This document shows, piece after piece, positions 45,233-54,075 of a stretch of 64,000 nt of DNA. The position numbers and the translations under genes were made by a program. Every line of letters starts with the position of its first letter. Position 1 is the first letter of the stretch. Source of the DNA: Methyloversatilis discipulorum (GTDB taxonomy: Bacteria; Pseudomonadota; Gammaproteobacteria; Burkholderiales; Rhodocyclaceae); contig NZ_AZUP01000001.1 in NCBI RefSeq assembly GCF_000527135.1, positions 1,612,001 to 1,676,000 on the forward strand. Reading direction: 5' to 3'. The notes below the pieces were generated by a model, which was not told the DNA's origin, searched no databases, and worked only from the letters and a program-made list of their open reading frames with translations.

Positions 45233-46006
45233 GTGATCAATCTGTCCGCCGCCCAGCTCGACCTGTGGATGGCGGGCTTCCTGTTTCCGCTGGCCCGCAT
45301 CCTGGGCCTGATCGCGACCGCACCCATCCTGAGCAATCGCGCGATTCCGGCGCGCATCCGCATGGGCTTCGGCGCAGCAATGACGCTGGCGCTGATCCCC
45401 GCACTGCCGCCCTCGGGGCTGATCGTCGGCTCATGGCCCGGCCTGCTCGCACTGCTGCAGCAGATGCTGATCGGCATCGCGCTCGGCTTCTCGATGCGCG
45501 TCGTGTTCACCGCGATCGATCTGGCCGGCGAACTGATCGGTCTGCAGATGGGTCTGGGCTTTGCGATGTTCTACGACCCGGACAACGCCGCGCAGTCGCC
45601 GGTGATTTCCGAATTTCTCGGCCTGCTCGCGATGCTCATCTTTCTGTCGATCAACGGCCACCTGATGCTGCTGGCGGTGATCGGCAACAGCTTCGAATGG
45701 TGGCCGGTCGGCGCCGACCTGTTCCCGGCCAACGGCTGGATGGCGATCGCACGTTGGGGCAGCACCATCTTTTCGGCCGGCGTGATGCTCGCGCTGCCGG
45801 TGATCGCGGCGCTGCTGGTGGTGAACATCGCACTGGCCGTACTGACCCGCGCCGCACCGACGCTGAACCTGTTCGCGATCGGCTTCCCGGTCACGCTGAT
45901 CGCCGGCTTCGTCATGCTGCTGCTGTCGATGCCCTTCTTCGCGCCGGCACTGCAGCAACTGTTCGACTACGGCCTGCGCACCGTAGCGCAATTGGCGATG
46001 GGGTGA
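45233..46006 (+). CDS. fliR: Flagellar export gate protein FliR
   Basis: 257 aa from GTG 45233. Six helices with the signature RILGLIATAPILSNRAIPAR at about 21-40 and LGFAMFYDPDNAAQSPVISE. Last gene of the fliOPQR unit. Other flagellar genes such as fliMN or flhBA are not adjacent; the genes on both sides are regulatory. Confidence 0.96.
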   Translation: MINLSAAQLDLWMAGFLFPLARILGLIATAPILSNRAIPARIRMGFGAAMTLALIPALPPSGLIVGSWPGLLALLQQMLIGIALGFSMRVVFTAIDLAGELIGLQMGLGFAMFYDPDNAAQSPVISEFLGLLAMLIFLSINGHLMLLAVIGNSFEWWPVGADLFPANGWMAIARWGSTIFSAGVMLALPVIAALLVVNIALAVLTRAAPTLNLFAIGFPVTLIAGFVMLLLSMPFFAPALQQLFDYGLRTVAQLAMG

Positions 46007-46008
46007 GT

Positions 46009-46210
46009 CAGGGGTTTCGCGGCGCACTGCGCCGCGCCTGACGAACGGGCTGGCCATGCAGGGCCAGCCCTGGGGTCGTCGATCAGCGCGGGCATACGCA
46101 GAAGGCATACCCGTGATCGCGCCTGCCGAACGGGCCGGCTGTGCAAAGCCAGCCCTGGGGGTGAGGCAGGGGTTTCGCGAAGCATTGCTTCGCGCCTGCT
46201 GAACGGGCCA
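46009..46210. repeat. Cluster of related hairpins between fliR and rpoS
   Basis: Three GC-rich palindromes in 200 bp: TTTCGCGGCGCACTGCGCCG at about 46015, GGGCTGGCCATGCAGGGCCAGCCC at about 46048 (imperfect copy GGGCCGGCTGTGCAAAGCCAGCCC at about 46132), and TTTCGCGAAGCATTGCTTCG at about 46172. The common parts CGCGCCTG and GAACGGGC recur after each. They probably serve as repeats and shared 3' end for the convergent fliR and rpoS transcripts. Confidence 0.65.
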
Positions 46211-46229
46211 AGCTCACGCCCCTCGGACG

Positions 46230-47183
46230 CTACAACAGCACGTCCCTCGACACCCCCGCCCGCCGCAATATCTTGCGCAGCTGTGCCAGCGCCTCGAGCT
46301 GGATCTGACGCACGCGCTCGCGCGTCAGGCCCAGTCGCTCTGCCAGCTCTTCCAGCGTGGCGATCTCGCAGCCATTGATGCCGTAGCGGTATTCGATCAC
46401 CGTGCGCTGCTTGTCACCGAGCTGGGAAATCCAGGTGTGTACGAGCGAGCCGATTTCGGCGTTCTGGATCTGCACGTCCGGCCCGTCCTGCTCGTCGTCG
46501 GCCAGCGATTCGCCGATGGACAGAGAGGGGTCGATGTCCAGCGGCGCGTCGAGCGAGGCAGTGTGCTCGTTCAGCGACAGGATGTGCCGTACGTCCTCGA
46601 CCGGCTTGGCGAGCAACTGCGCGATGTCCTCGGCGCAGCAGTCGCCGCCGCTGCGCGACTCCAGGCTGCGCATCGCGCGCAGCACCTGGTTAAGCTCCTT
46701 CACCACGTGCACCGGCAGCCGTATCGTGCGCGACTGGTTCATGATCGCGCGCTCGATGTTCTGCCGTATCCACCAGGTGGCGTAGGTCGAGAAGCGGAAG
46801 CCGCGCTCGGGATCAAACTTCTCCAGCGCGTGGATCAGGCCAAGATTGCCCTCCTCGACCAGATCGAGCAGCGGCATGCCGCGGTTCAGGTAGTGCTTGG
46901 CGATATTGACGACCAGGCGCAGGTTGCGCTCGATCATGATCTGCCGCGCCTCGAAGTCGCCGAGGCGCACGCGGCGCGACAGCGACAGCTCCTCTTCCGG
47001 CGTCAGCAGCGGATTGGCACCGATCTCGTTCAGGTAGAGCTGGGTCGCATCGCCGAAGAATTCCGCCTCGGCGGGCTCGACCGCCTCGACCACCGCTTCC
47101 GGCGTGTCGATGTCGCTGATCGCCGCGTCGTCCTCGATGGGCTCGACGGGTTCGGCATCATCAGGCAGCGACAGATCGGACAT
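46230..47183 (-). CDS. rpoS: RNA polymerase sigma factor RpoS
   Basis: 317 aa stationary-phase/general-stress sigma factor. Region 1.2 TQLYLNEIGANPLLTPEEE, region 2 DLVEEGNLGLIHALEKFDPE and RGFRFSTYATWWIRQNIERA, region 4 ATLEELAERLGLTRERVRQI. Downstream of nlpD, its usual position. Confidence 0.96.
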   Translation of the reverse strand: MSDLSLPDDAEPVEPIEDDAAISDIDTPEAVVEAVEPAEAEFFGDATQLYLNEIGANPLLTPEEELSLSRRVRLGDFEARQIMIERNLRLVVNIAKHYLNRGMPLLDLVEEGNLGLIHALEKFDPERGFRFSTYATWWIRQNIERAIMNQSRTIRLPVHVVKELNQVLRAMRSLESRSGGDCCAEDIAQLLAKPVEDVRHILSLNEHTASLDAPLDIDPSLSIGESLADDEQDGPDVQIQNAEIGSLVHTWISQLGDKQRTVIEYRYGINGCEIATLEELAERLGLTRERVRQIQLEALAQLRKILRRAGVSRDVLL

Positions 47184-47188
47184 GGCGG

Positions 47189-48151
47189 CTATCTCGGCGG
47201 CAGATACTTCAGCGGATCGACGGGCTTGCCCTGGCGCCGTATTTCGAAGTGCAGCCGGGGCTTGCCGGCTTCGGTGTCGGTGTCACCGAGCTCGGCTATC
47301 CTTTGTCCGCGTTTAACCGTGTCGCGTTCCTGAACCAGGATTTTGCTGTTGTGCGCGTACGCGGACAGATAGGTGTTGTCATGCTTGATGATGACCAGTT
47401 TGCCATAACCACGCATCGCCTCGCCCGCATACACGACACGCCCGCCGGCCGCGGCGAGCACCGGATCGCCGAGCTTGCCGCTGACGTCCAGTCCCTTGCT
47501 CGATCCGTCGCCGAAGCGGCCGATGATGCGGCCCTGTGCCGGCCAGCTCCATTCGATGCCGTCTTCCGAGCGTGACGACTCGGGCGCAACGACGGGTGTT
47601 GCCGGGGTCGCCGCCGCCGCTGCAGCAGCCGGTGTCGGCGCCGCGGCGGCGGCCAGCGGTGTCCCCTTCATGCGCGCCAGCGCCTCTTCCGAATAGGCTT
47701 CGACTCCACCGCGCGGCTCACGCTTCAGCACAGGGCTGTTAGCCGGTTCCGTGGCCGGTGCAGCGGCCGCCGCCGCTTGCTGCGGTGCCGGCTCGAGCGG
47801 TCGGGACTCGACCGCACCCGGCGTCACGATTGGACGAATCTCGACCGCACCGTCCGGCGGCGCGACGCGCAGTTCCTGCCCGACGCGGATCAGATTGGGG
47901 TTCTCGATGCGGTTCCAGATGACCAGATCGCGCCAGTCCTGACCGTGCTCCAGCGCGATGCTGTAAAGCGTTTCGCCCTTGGACACGATGTGGAAGCCGG
48001 CACGTGCAGCGGGCGCAGCAGTCGCTGCCGGCGCCGTCGTCGGTGCGGCAGCAGGCGCCGAAGTGCGATCCTCCACCGGAGCCGGACGCGTGCCGGCGCA
48101 GGCGGCCAGCAGCAGGCTCACGACGGACAGCGCACACAGCCTTCTATTCAT
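47189..48151 (-). CDS. nlpD: NlpD-type lipoprotein (LysM and degenerate M23 domain)
   Basis: 320 aa. Lipobox LLAAC near residue 18. LysM about 53-98 ([20 protein letters not shown]), Pro/Ala-rich linker, then M23/LytM fold about 215-320. The first metal site reads SKGLDVSG in place of an HxxxD motif, so the domain is probably inactive and acts as an amidase activator, as E. coli NlpD does. YLSAYAHN and LHFEIR remain. It overlaps pcm by four bases. Confidence 0.93.
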   Translation of the reverse strand: MNRRLCALSVVSLLLAACAGTRPAPVEDRTSAPAAAPTTAPAATAAPAARAGFHIVSKGETLYSIALEHGQDWRDLVIWNRIENPNLIRVGQELRVAPPDGAVEIRPIVTPGAVESRPLEPAPQQAAAAAAPATEPANSPVLKREPRGGVEAYSEEALARMKGTPLAAAAAPTPAAAAAAATPATPVVAPESSRSEDGIEWSWPAQGRIIGRFGDGSSKGLDVSGKLGDPVLAAAGGRVVYAGEAMRGYGKLVIIKHDNTYLSAYAHNSKILVQERDTVKRGQRIAELGDTDTEAGKPRLHFEIRRQGKPVDPLKYLPPR

Positions 48152-48804
48152 TCAACCCCCGGCAGGAGCGGCACGAAGCGCACCGCATCCAGTTTCGATT
48201 CGACAAAGCGGTGCTGCGGCTGATGCTCGATCATGCGCAGCGTCTGGTCACCGGCGCCCACCGGTAGGATGAGGCGGCCGCCTTCGGCCAGCTGTTCGAG
48301 CAGCGGCATCGGAACGGTGGTGGCCGCCGCGGCGACGATGATTGTATCGAAGGGCGCTTCGGCAGCCAGACCGACGGTGCCATCCGCATGTTTCAAGCGC
48401 ACATTGGGCAGACGCAGCGGACGCAGATTGCGCTTGGCCAGTTCAAGCAACGGTGCGATGCGCTCGACGGCATAGACGTCCTTGGCCAGCTTCGACAGCA
48501 CGGCCGCCTGGTAACCACAGCCCGCGCCGACTTCGAGCGTCTTGCCGAGAGGACGCCCGCCGACGCGCAGGAGTTCAATCATGCGCGCAACGATGAAGGG
48601 CTGCGAAATGGTCTGCTGGTAGCCGAGCGGCAGCGCGGTGTCTTCGTAGGCGCGGCTGCGCAGCGCCTCTTCGACGAACTGGTGGCGTGGAATGGCCTGC
48701 ATCGCCGCCAGCACGCCCTCGTCGCGGATGCCTGACGCACGCAGTCGATCAACCATGCGCGCCCGTGCGCGCGTCAGCGCGAGGCTCTCGTCCTTCGACG
48801 TCAT
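48148..48804 (-). CDS. pcm: Protein-L-isoaspartate O-methyltransferase
   Basis: 218 aa. Repairs isoaspartyl residues using S-adenosylmethionine. SAM motif [16 protein letters not shown], the PCMT hallmark [18 protein letters not shown], post-motif I VYAVERI, and [18 protein letters not shown]. Start ATG 48804 overlaps the surE stop by four bases. Confidence 0.95.
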   Translation of the reverse strand: MTSKDESLALTRARARMVDRLRASGIRDEGVLAAMQAIPRHQFVEEALRSRAYEDTALPLGYQQTISQPFIVARMIELLRVGGRPLGKTLEVGAGCGYQAAVLSKLAKDVYAVERIAPLLELAKRNLRPLRLPNVRLKHADGTVGLAAEAPFDTIIVAAAATTVPMPLLEQLAEGGRLILPVGAGDQTLRMIEHQPQHRFVESKLDAVRFVPLLPGVE

Positions 48805-49544
48805 GCGCCCAGCCAGTCCCGGACCTGCCCCATCTGGGCCACGTGCGTGAGGTCGATCTGCAGCGGCGTGATCGACGCGAAGCCATTGGCCGTTGCGTGG
48901 AAGTCGGTGCCGTCGCCAGCGTCCTGCGCGGCACCGGCGGCGCCGACCCAGTAGACAGTCTCGTTGCGCGGGTTGATCGTGCGCACCACCGGCTCCGCCT
49001 TGTGGCGCCGGCCGAGACGGGTGATCTGTATGCCCTTCAGTTCCTCGGTCGATAGGTCGGGCACGTTCACATTGAGCAGCACCGGCGCCGCAAAGGGTCG
49101 CTCGGTCAGACGGCGCACCAGATCGCAGGCGATGCGCGCCGCGGTGTCGTAGTGCGCGCTGCCCTTGCGCGTCATCGACATCGCGATGGCCGGCACGCCG
49201 AGCAGGTAGCCCTCGGTGGCGGCGGCGACCGTGCCCGAGTAGATCGTGTCGTCGCCCATGTTCGCGCCGTCGTTGATGCCGGACACGACGATGTCGGGCA
49301 GGTGATCGAGCATGCCGGTCACCGCCAGATGCACGCAATCCGACGGCGTGCCATTGACATAGTAGAAACCATTGCGCGCGCGGCGCAGGATGAGGGGGCG
49401 GTCCAGCGTAAGCGAATTGCTGGCGCCGCTGCGGTCGGCCTCGGGGGCCACGACAGTCACGTCACCGACCTCGCCGAGCGCACGGGCGAGTGCCTCGAGG
49501 CCGGGGGCAAAGTAGCCGTCGTCGTTGGACAACAGGATGCGCAT
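48801..49544 (-). CDS. surE: 5'/3'-nucleotidase SurE
   Basis: 247 aa survival protein/nucleotidase. Metal site [13 protein letters not shown] at the N-terminus, [31 protein letters not shown] and [11 protein letters not shown]. Start ATG 49544 makes the protein begin [10 protein letters not shown], as in the family; a longer frame upstream is not SurE-like. First gene of surE-pcm-nlpD-rpoS. Confidence 0.95.
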   Translation of the reverse strand: MRILLSNDDGYFAPGLEALARALGEVGDVTVVAPEADRSGASNSLTLDRPLILRRARNGFYYVNGTPSDCVHLAVTGMLDHLPDIVVSGINDGANMGDDTIYSGTVAAATEGYLLGVPAIAMSMTRKGSAHYDTAARIACDLVRRLTERPFAAPVLLNVNVPDLSTEELKGIQITRLGRRHKAEPVVRTINPRNETVYWVGAAGAAQDAGDGTDFHATANGFASITPLQIDLTHVAQMGQVRDWLGA

Positions 49545-49764
49545 GAAAGGCTGCGGAACGAAGGTTGCGACCGGACGCCTGGGTGCCGGTCGAGTGCGCC
49601 GGAGCTGCGGCCGGATTGCGGTCCGGATGTCGGCGACGCACATGGGAAAACGGCGCGAGGCCTTGTCGTCGGGCTTGCCGGCACACCGCCGCACGCCCTG
49701 CCGAAGCCCCGCGAAATCAGCCGCGGACTATAGCACGGCGCCGCGCGCAGCCGTCCGGACGCAT

Positions 49765-51105
49765 TCAGAGCACGCCGACGAGCGCGGAGATCACCAGGAT
49801 GCAGACCAGGTTGAGCAACAGCCCGCAGCGCATCATGTCGCGCGCCGCCACGGCGCCGGTGCCGAACACCAGCGCGTTCGGCGGCGTTGCGACCGGCAGC
49901 ATGAAGGCACAGGACGCCGAAATCGCCGTGGCCACCGCCAGACCCCGCGGATCGAGGCCGACGTCGGGTGCGAGCGCAACGAGCATGGGCACCAGCAGCG
50001 CCGCGGTCGCGGTATTGCTCACCAGTTCCGTCAACATGACCACGAAGGCCACCACGCCGAGCACGATCAGCCAGCCCGGCGCTTCGGCCATCACACCCAG
50101 CAGACGGTCGGACAGATAGCCGCTTGCACCGCTGCTCCCAAGCACGGCACCGAGCGCAAGCCCGCCGCCGAACAGCAGCAGCACGCCCCACTCGGTCTGC
50201 CGCTCGACATCCTTCCACTCCACCGCCCGGCCCGACACGAGTGCGATCAGCACGATCAGCGCAATCAGCGCATCGATGTCGCCGGCCACACCGAGCAGGC
50301 GACCGAGCGGTGCACCGAACACCCAGGCCAGCACCGCGCAGGCAAACACGACCAGCGTCAGAAGCGCGCCCGGTGTCCATGCGTAATGCTCGTCCGCCAC
50401 CGCGGGTGCATCGCCGTCGACAGGTGGCCGCAACAGCAACCACAGCACACCGACCATCAGCGGCATAAGAAGCAGCACCGCGGGAATGCCGAAGCGCATC
50501 CACTCAGCGAAGCCGATTCCCGCCTGCGCCGCCGCGATGGCGTTCGGCGGGCTGCCGACCAGGGTGCCGATGCCGCCAATGCTGGCGCTGTAGGGCACCC
50601 CGAGCAGCACGAAGGTGCGCTCGCGCGCATCCGCCGCGGCGGGCAGCAGTCCGAGCGCAAGCGGCAGCGCCATGACGGCCGCCGCCGTGTTGCTGATCCA
50701 CATCGACAGCGCGGCAACGAGCACGAACAGCAGCAGATGCGCGCGCAGGCGGTGTCCGCCGGCGAGGGCCATCACACGACGTGCGAGCAGACGATCGAGG
50801 CCATGCCGCGACAATGCGGCGGCGAGCGCGAAGCCACCGAGGAACAGGAAAATGATGGGATGGGCAAAAGGTGCGAGCGCCTGCTGCACGCTCATCAGAC
50901 CCGACAGTACCGCGCACACCGGCACCAGCAGTGCGGTAAGGGTCAGCGGCAGCGCCTGGGTCAGCCACAGTGCGCCGATGAACACAAAGATGGCCAGACC
51001 GGCGCGCAGGGCGTCATCGGCCGGACCAAGGACATAGACCGCCAGCGCGATCAACGTCCCCGCCACGCCGCCAGTCATCTGCGCGGACAGAGCGGACATG
51101 CGCAT
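49765..51105 (-). CDS. SLC13/DASS-family transporter
   Basis: 446 aa, about eleven helices. The two sodium/substrate hairpin motifs are clear: MWISNTAAAVMALPLALGLL and ELVSNTATAALLVPMLVAL (SNTxxxxxxxxP type), plus ASIGGIGTLVGSPPNAIAAA and LPVATPPNALVFG. Likely substrates are dicarboxylates, sulfate or similar anions. Two start codons near the 5' end; ATG 51105 used here. Confidence 0.9.
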   Translation of the reverse strand: MRMSALSAQMTGGVAGTLIALAVYVLGPADDALRAGLAIFVFIGALWLTQALPLTLTALLVPVCAVLSGLMSVQQALAPFAHPIIFLFLGGFALAAALSRHGLDRLLARRVMALAGGHRLRAHLLLFVLVAALSMWISNTAAAVMALPLALGLLPAAADARERTFVLLGVPYSASIGGIGTLVGSPPNAIAAAQAGIGFAEWMRFGIPAVLLLMPLMVGVLWLLLRPPVDGDAPAVADEHYAWTPGALLTLVVFACAVLAWVFGAPLGRLLGVAGDIDALIALIVLIALVSGRAVEWKDVERQTEWGVLLLFGGGLALGAVLGSSGASGYLSDRLLGVMAEAPGWLIVLGVVAFVVMLTELVSNTATAALLVPMLVALAPDVGLDPRGLAVATAISASCAFMLPVATPPNALVFGTGAVAARDMMRCGLLLNLVCILVISALVGVL

Positions 51106-51175
51106 GGACTTCCTCCGCGCGGAGCAGCACTACGGCGCGCTCAACAACGCTCCGCCGCAGTGACCGCCAGAAAGC

Positions 51176-51202
51176 AAAAAGCCGTTCCGGAACGGAACGG
51201 CT
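51176..51202 (-). terminator. Terminator of the tRNA-Pro transcript
   Basis: A 10-bp stem (AGCCGTTCCG / CGGAACGGCT, loop of 3) followed on the minus strand by a T-run. It lies 45 bases after the tRNA 3' end, so it belongs to host sequence on the left of the prophage. Confidence 0.85.
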
Positions 51203-51246
51203 TGAGCAGATCGGCCAGTGCATCAGCACTGCCGGAAACAAACAAA

Positions 51247-51294
51247 TGGTCGGGGCGGCGGGATTCGAACTCGCGACCCCTTGCACCCCATGCA
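51247..51294 (-). other. Prophage attachment site: 3' part of a tRNA-Pro(GGG) gene
   Basis: On the minus strand this 48-base stretch reads as the 3' half of tRNA-Pro(GGG): anticodon loop ATGGGGT with 3' stem GCAAG, T-loop TTCGAAT and terminal ...CCCCGACCA. The match ends inside the anticodon stem, and the next bases to the right are not the 5' half. This is the boundary left when a phage integrates into a tRNA. The complete tRNA should be at the far end, outside the window. Confidence 0.8.
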
Positions 51295-51430
51295 GGCTGA
51301 CCGCATGGAAGTGCTTTCGAATCAACAACATGTGCCGGCGCTCGCCACGCGACCATGTGCAACAGAGTGCAGTTTCGTGCAGCGCTGTCGCGCAAAAGTC
51401 GCGCGCTCCCTTGCATACGATCGCCCAGCG

Positions 51431-51871
51431 TCACGCGCTCCCAGGTTGATACGACAACCCGCCACCGTGCGCATCCTCCTCACGTGCCTCGGCGATAAGA
51501 TCCTCTTGCACCGCGTCAGGCTCACCGCCGCCCGCAATGTGGGCACGGTACCAACTGGTGAGCAGGCCGGACAGTGCGTCTTCGGGGCGGATCATGAAAT
51601 AGTCGGACGGCAAACCGTTGGCCTCGCAGATGCGCTCGATCACCGCAACGTCAAACGACACGTCACCCGTTGCCGGGTCCCGGGCGAGTTTGAGGTCAGA
51701 GAATTTCAGGCCTTCGGGGATGCCGATGGCGATGTGTCTCGGGTCCATGCTGTGCGCCTCCACGTGCTGGACGATCCAGTCAGTGAGCCGCATCCCAGCG
51801 GCCCGGCTCTCGCGTACCCAGCGCGCCTTCAGAGCGGCTGGGACGCGCAAGTGAATGAGGGCGTCAGACAC
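51431..51871 (-). CDS. Phage protein with a ribbon-helix-helix-like N-terminus
   Basis: 146 aa. IHLRVPAALKARWVRESRAA followed by GMRLTDWIVQHVE (about 6-38) looks like a ribbon-helix-helix DNA-binding unit. The rest (FDVAVIERICEANGLPSDYF, GLLTSWYRAHIAGGGE) is unrecognised. Last gene before the attachment site; overlaps the preceding gene by eight bases and so is probably translationally coupled. Confidence 0.65.
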   Translation of the reverse strand: MSDALIHLRVPAALKARWVRESRAAGMRLTDWIVQHVEAHSMDPRHIAIGIPEGLKFSDLKLARDPATGDVSFDVAVIERICEANGLPSDYFMIRPEDALSGLLTSWYRAHIAGGGEPDAVQEDLIAEAREEDAHGGGLSYQPGSA

Positions 51872-52178
51872 GGGCAGCCAGGAAGCCGACGTACTCGCAG
51901 CCAGCGATAACGGCGTTTATGGTCTCTCGATCTTGCCCGTCGATCACGATCGGGACGGCCTCAGACCCGTTTACGTCGGCACGATAGACGTCGTATCCGG
52001 TGTCGGTGGTACGCGGGTTGCGCGACAAAAGTTCGTACTCGCGCTCGTGCTCGCCGATGGATGCATCCAGTACAGCAGCGACTTCAGCCGGCGTGCCGGC
52101 GACGATGCGACCGCCAATATCGGCGCTGTCGCCGAAGATGTAACCGGTGAAACTGTCGATGAAGATGTAGCGGGCCAT
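51864..52178 (-). CDS. Phage hypothetical protein
   Basis: 104 aa from ATG 52178, with AGGAG upstream. YIFIDSFTGYIFGDSADIGG and TPAEVAAVLDASIGEHEREY; no family recognised. A leader hairpin (52200-52214) stands just before the ribosome site. Second gene of the short left operon. Confidence 0.65.
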   Translation of the reverse strand: MARYIFIDSFTGYIFGDSADIGGRIVAGTPAEVAAVLDASIGEHEREYELLSRNPRTTDTGYDVYRADVNGSEAVPIVIDGQDRETINAVIAGCEYVGFLAARV

Positions 52179-52199
52179 GATGTTGCTCCTCTCAGGACT

Positions 52200-52214
52200 C
52201 CCGGAACCGCCGGG
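52200..52214 (-). other. Leader hairpin a
   Basis: On the mRNA strand CCCGG-CGGTT-CCGGG, ending 21 bases before ATG 52178 and just before AGGAG. Same architecture as hairpins b-d. Confidence 0.6.
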
Positions 52215-52258
52215 GCGGATGTTGTAATGAAAAGGGCCGGGTATCCCCGGCCCACACG

Positions 52259-52414
52259 TTACGCAAGCAGCTTGGATACAGCCGCGACGGCGGCGACCAC
52301 GGCGGAAACCATCGCCACCGGGTACCAACGCGCTTCCGCGTTGATCTTCACGGTCTCTGCCATCAGCTTCGCAATTTCAGCTTCCGTCTTGATGGTGTCC
52401 AAGGCCTTCTCCAT
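52259..52414 (-). CDS. Small phage membrane protein
   Basis: 51 aa, ATG 52414 preceded by AGGAGAAC. An amphipathic N-terminal helix (EKALDTIKTEAEIAKLMAET) precedes one membrane helix (WYPVAMVSAVVAAVAAVSKL). No family recognised. First gene after promoter P1, with a leader hairpin. Confidence 0.65.
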   Translation of the reverse strand: MEKALDTIKTEAEIAKLMAETVKINAEARWYPVAMVSAVVAAVAAVSKLLA

Positions 52415-52437
52415 TTGATCGTTCTCCTGTCAGGATG

Positions 52438-52452
52438 CCCGGTTCCGCCGGG
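52438..52452 (-). other. Leader hairpin b
   Basis: CCCGG-CGGAA-CCGGG on the mRNA strand, between promoter P1 and the ribosome site of the 51-aa gene. Confidence 0.6.
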
Positions 52453-52483
52453 GCGGTGGTCAGCAATGCGCTGTCCATGGACT

Positions 52484-52513
52484 GAATAATACACGATTAT
52501 TCGTTTAGTGCAA
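52484..52513 (-). promoter_or_regulatory. Promoter/operator P1
   Basis: On the minus strand -35 TTGCAC and -10 TATTAT are 16 bases apart. Spacer and -10 are covered by an inverted repeat GAATAAT-CGTGT-ATTATTC (arms 52484-52490 and 52496-52502). The sequence is nearly the same as P2 at 54125-54155. It overlaps the 3' end of the TrfB-like gene. Confidence 0.72.
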
Positions 52514-52727
52514 CCTCTTTTTGCGTGACTTTTTCCACAAGCGCCAGTGTCCGCCGGCAGCGGGCTAGGACGTTGCTCACGGCCTGCGGCGGCACGCCCA
52601 CGCGCGCAGCAGCCTCTTTCAGGGTGACACCCTCGACCAGTACCAGGCGCGCGCCTTCGCGGGGCGCTGCGGACCGCGCATGCAGGCGCGTGAGCGCTGC
52701 CAGTGCTTCGAACTGTTCGTCGGTCAT
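52497..52727 (-). CDS. TrfB/KorA-like DNA-binding protein
   Basis: 76 aa from ATG 52727. TDEQFEALAALTRLHARSAA, then REGARLVLVEGVTLKEAAAR and VGVPPQAVSNVLARC form the HTH of the TrfB/KorA family, plasmid repressors that also occur in phages. Its own end overlaps promoter P1, and it lies at the end of the transcript from P2. It is the best candidate for the protein that binds both operators. Confidence 0.78.
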   Translation of the reverse strand: MTDEQFEALAALTRLHARSAAPREGARLVLVEGVTLKEAAARVGVPPQAVSNVLARCRRTLALVEKVTQKEVALNE

Positions 52728-52975
52728 GCGGGGTTCCTTTCGTGCCACTTCACGGCCTCGCGGCACAGGCGCTGCAGCCGCGCGACCAGGTCGTGCAGGG
52801 GCACGCCGCGGGCGAGTTCAGATTCCTGAAAGACGGACAGCGTCTCGGCGGACACCTGGGCATCGGTGTATCCATCGCCGCGCGTGATGATGAACTCGGC
52901 GCCCGACTGGTGCCGCAACCGACCGGGCGAGATCCTTGACCATGCTCGGTGCCAGTTGTGATGCTTACCGGTCAC
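52724..52975 (-). CDS. Phage hypothetical protein
   Basis: 83 aa from GTG 52975, overlapping the stop of the upstream gene (GTGA) and its own stop overlapping the TrfB-like start (ATGA), so all three are coupled. GAEFIITRGDGYTDAQVSAE and LHDLVARLQRLCREAVKW; no family recognised. Confidence 0.62.
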   Translation of the reverse strand: MTGKHHNWHRAWSRISPGRLRHQSGAEFIITRGDGYTDAQVSAETLSVFQESELARGVPLHDLVARLQRLCREAVKWHERNPA

Positions 52976-53163
52976 TGGGGCAGGACCAGGAGCGGGGCGC
53001 GACGCTTCGGATGGTGAAGCTCGAACACGCCCGAGCCGATCCAGTGCTTCAGCCCGAGGTCGCGGGCGAGGCCAGCCAACACGAGATTGCGAGGGCCGAA
53101 ACCCATGCCTGACGTGTTCCGGTGTGCGTTGCTGTAGACGGCAACCTCTTGCGCGATTTTCAT
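52972..53163 (-). CDS. Phage hypothetical protein
   Basis: 63 aa, ATG 53163 preceded by GAGGAGAGG. Basic: NAHRNTSGMGFGPRNLVLAG, KHWIGSGVFELHHPKRRAPL. No family recognised. Leader hairpin c lies before its ribosome site. Confidence 0.62.
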   Translation of the reverse strand: MKIAQEVAVYSNAHRNTSGMGFGPRNLVLAGLARDLGLKHWIGSGVFELHHPKRRAPLLVLPQ

Positions 53164-53181
53164 GGTTCCTCTCCTCAGAGA

Positions 53182-53201
53182 GCCGGGGGAAGCCCCCCGG
53201 C
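53182..53201 (-). other. Leader hairpin c
   Basis: GCCGGGGG-GCTT-CCCCCGGC on the mRNA strand (8-bp stem), followed by CTCTCTGAGGAGAGG, the ribosome site of the 63-aa gene. Confidence 0.62.
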
Positions 53202-53211
53202 GTGATCGTCT

Positions 53212-54057
53212 TCAGCCTTCCAACTGCCGAAGCGCGCGATGAACAAGATTCTGCCAACTGTAATCCATGGGCGCCATCTGCGAATCTGCCAGCGGGCTAC
53301 GCCTGTAGGCATCGCCGCTGCTGAACTGCTCGACCGTCGGCCGATCCTTGTCGCCATACTGCTCTGCGACGACAGCGATGGCCTTTTCTACCAGCGCATC
53401 GCTGTGGGCGCGCTCCTCGAAAATGTACTGGACGCTGCCGAACAGATCGTGCCACACGTCGCGACGATACTCGTAGCAGTCCGTCATGCCGTCGAACCGG
53501 CCGGCCTCGAAACGTGCAATCGCTTCCGTCACGGCCTGCGCGATCGGTCCATCGGTCCACCGAACCCGAATGGCTGAACCATCGCAACGCACAGAGAACT
53601 TGACCTTCGGGAAGGTGCCTTTCAGTACCTTGCGAATGTTGACCGCGGCGACCTTGGAACCCTGGCCCCGCTCGAAATCGGGGTACTGCGCGTCCAGCTG
53701 CTCCCGCTCCGTATCGCGCGCCTTCGCCTCTTCGCGTTCCTTGGCCCTCGTCTGCGCATCGCGCAGTGCGGCGGCCGTGTGCAACTTTGCAATGCTGTCA
53801 TCGCTCAGCGTTTCGCCCGTGACGATGATGCGTACAGCGCAGCCGCGGCGGTTCTCGGGGCGCCCCATGAGCGCTGTCGGGAATTGCGAGATACGACGGC
53901 CGTCCGACAGGATCATGGACGCGTACTTGCCGTCTGACGACACCTCGACGATGCCGCCTTCGCCCGGCAGGTTTGCCATGTCGCCGGTGTAGTCGACAGC
54001 GGCACCGACCAGGAAGAGCGCTTGTGCGGGGGAAATGGATTCAGGGCGAAAAATCAT
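53212..54057 (-). CDS. Phage protein with an LPD29-like domain
   Basis: 281 aa from ATG 54057. The N-terminal ~90 residues form a beta-rich part (AAVDYTGDMANLPGEGGIVE); a charged helix follows (RAKEREEAKARDTEREQLDA). The C-terminal region has LKGTFPKVKFSVRCDGSAIR, VRWTDGPIAQAVTEAI and FDGMTDCYEYRRDVWHD, which match my recollection of large polyvalent protein associated domain 29. Function unknown. First gene after promoter P2. Confidence 0.7.
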   Translation of the reverse strand: MIFRPESISPAQALFLVGAAVDYTGDMANLPGEGGIVEVSSDGKYASMILSDGRRISQFPTALMGRPENRRGCAVRIIVTGETLSDDSIAKLHTAAALRDAQTRAKEREEAKARDTEREQLDAQYPDFERGQGSKVAAVNIRKVLKGTFPKVKFSVRCDGSAIRVRWTDGPIAQAVTEAIARFEAGRFDGMTDCYEYRRDVWHDLFGSVQYIFEERAHSDALVEKAIAVVAEQYGDKDRPTVEQFSSGDAYRRSPLADSQMAPMDYSWQNLVHRALRQLEG

Positions 54058-54075
54058 GATGTATCTCCGTAGAGA

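Noticed and set aside
49545..49694. N-terminal extension of SurE
   Set aside because: SurE family proteins start at the [10 protein letters not shown] segment; the extension is Arg/Pro-rich and without family support.
51246..51449. Plus-strand gene starting in the tRNA fragment
   Set aside because: Its first 16 codons are antisense tRNA sequence; this is a frequent false call at tRNA 3' ends.
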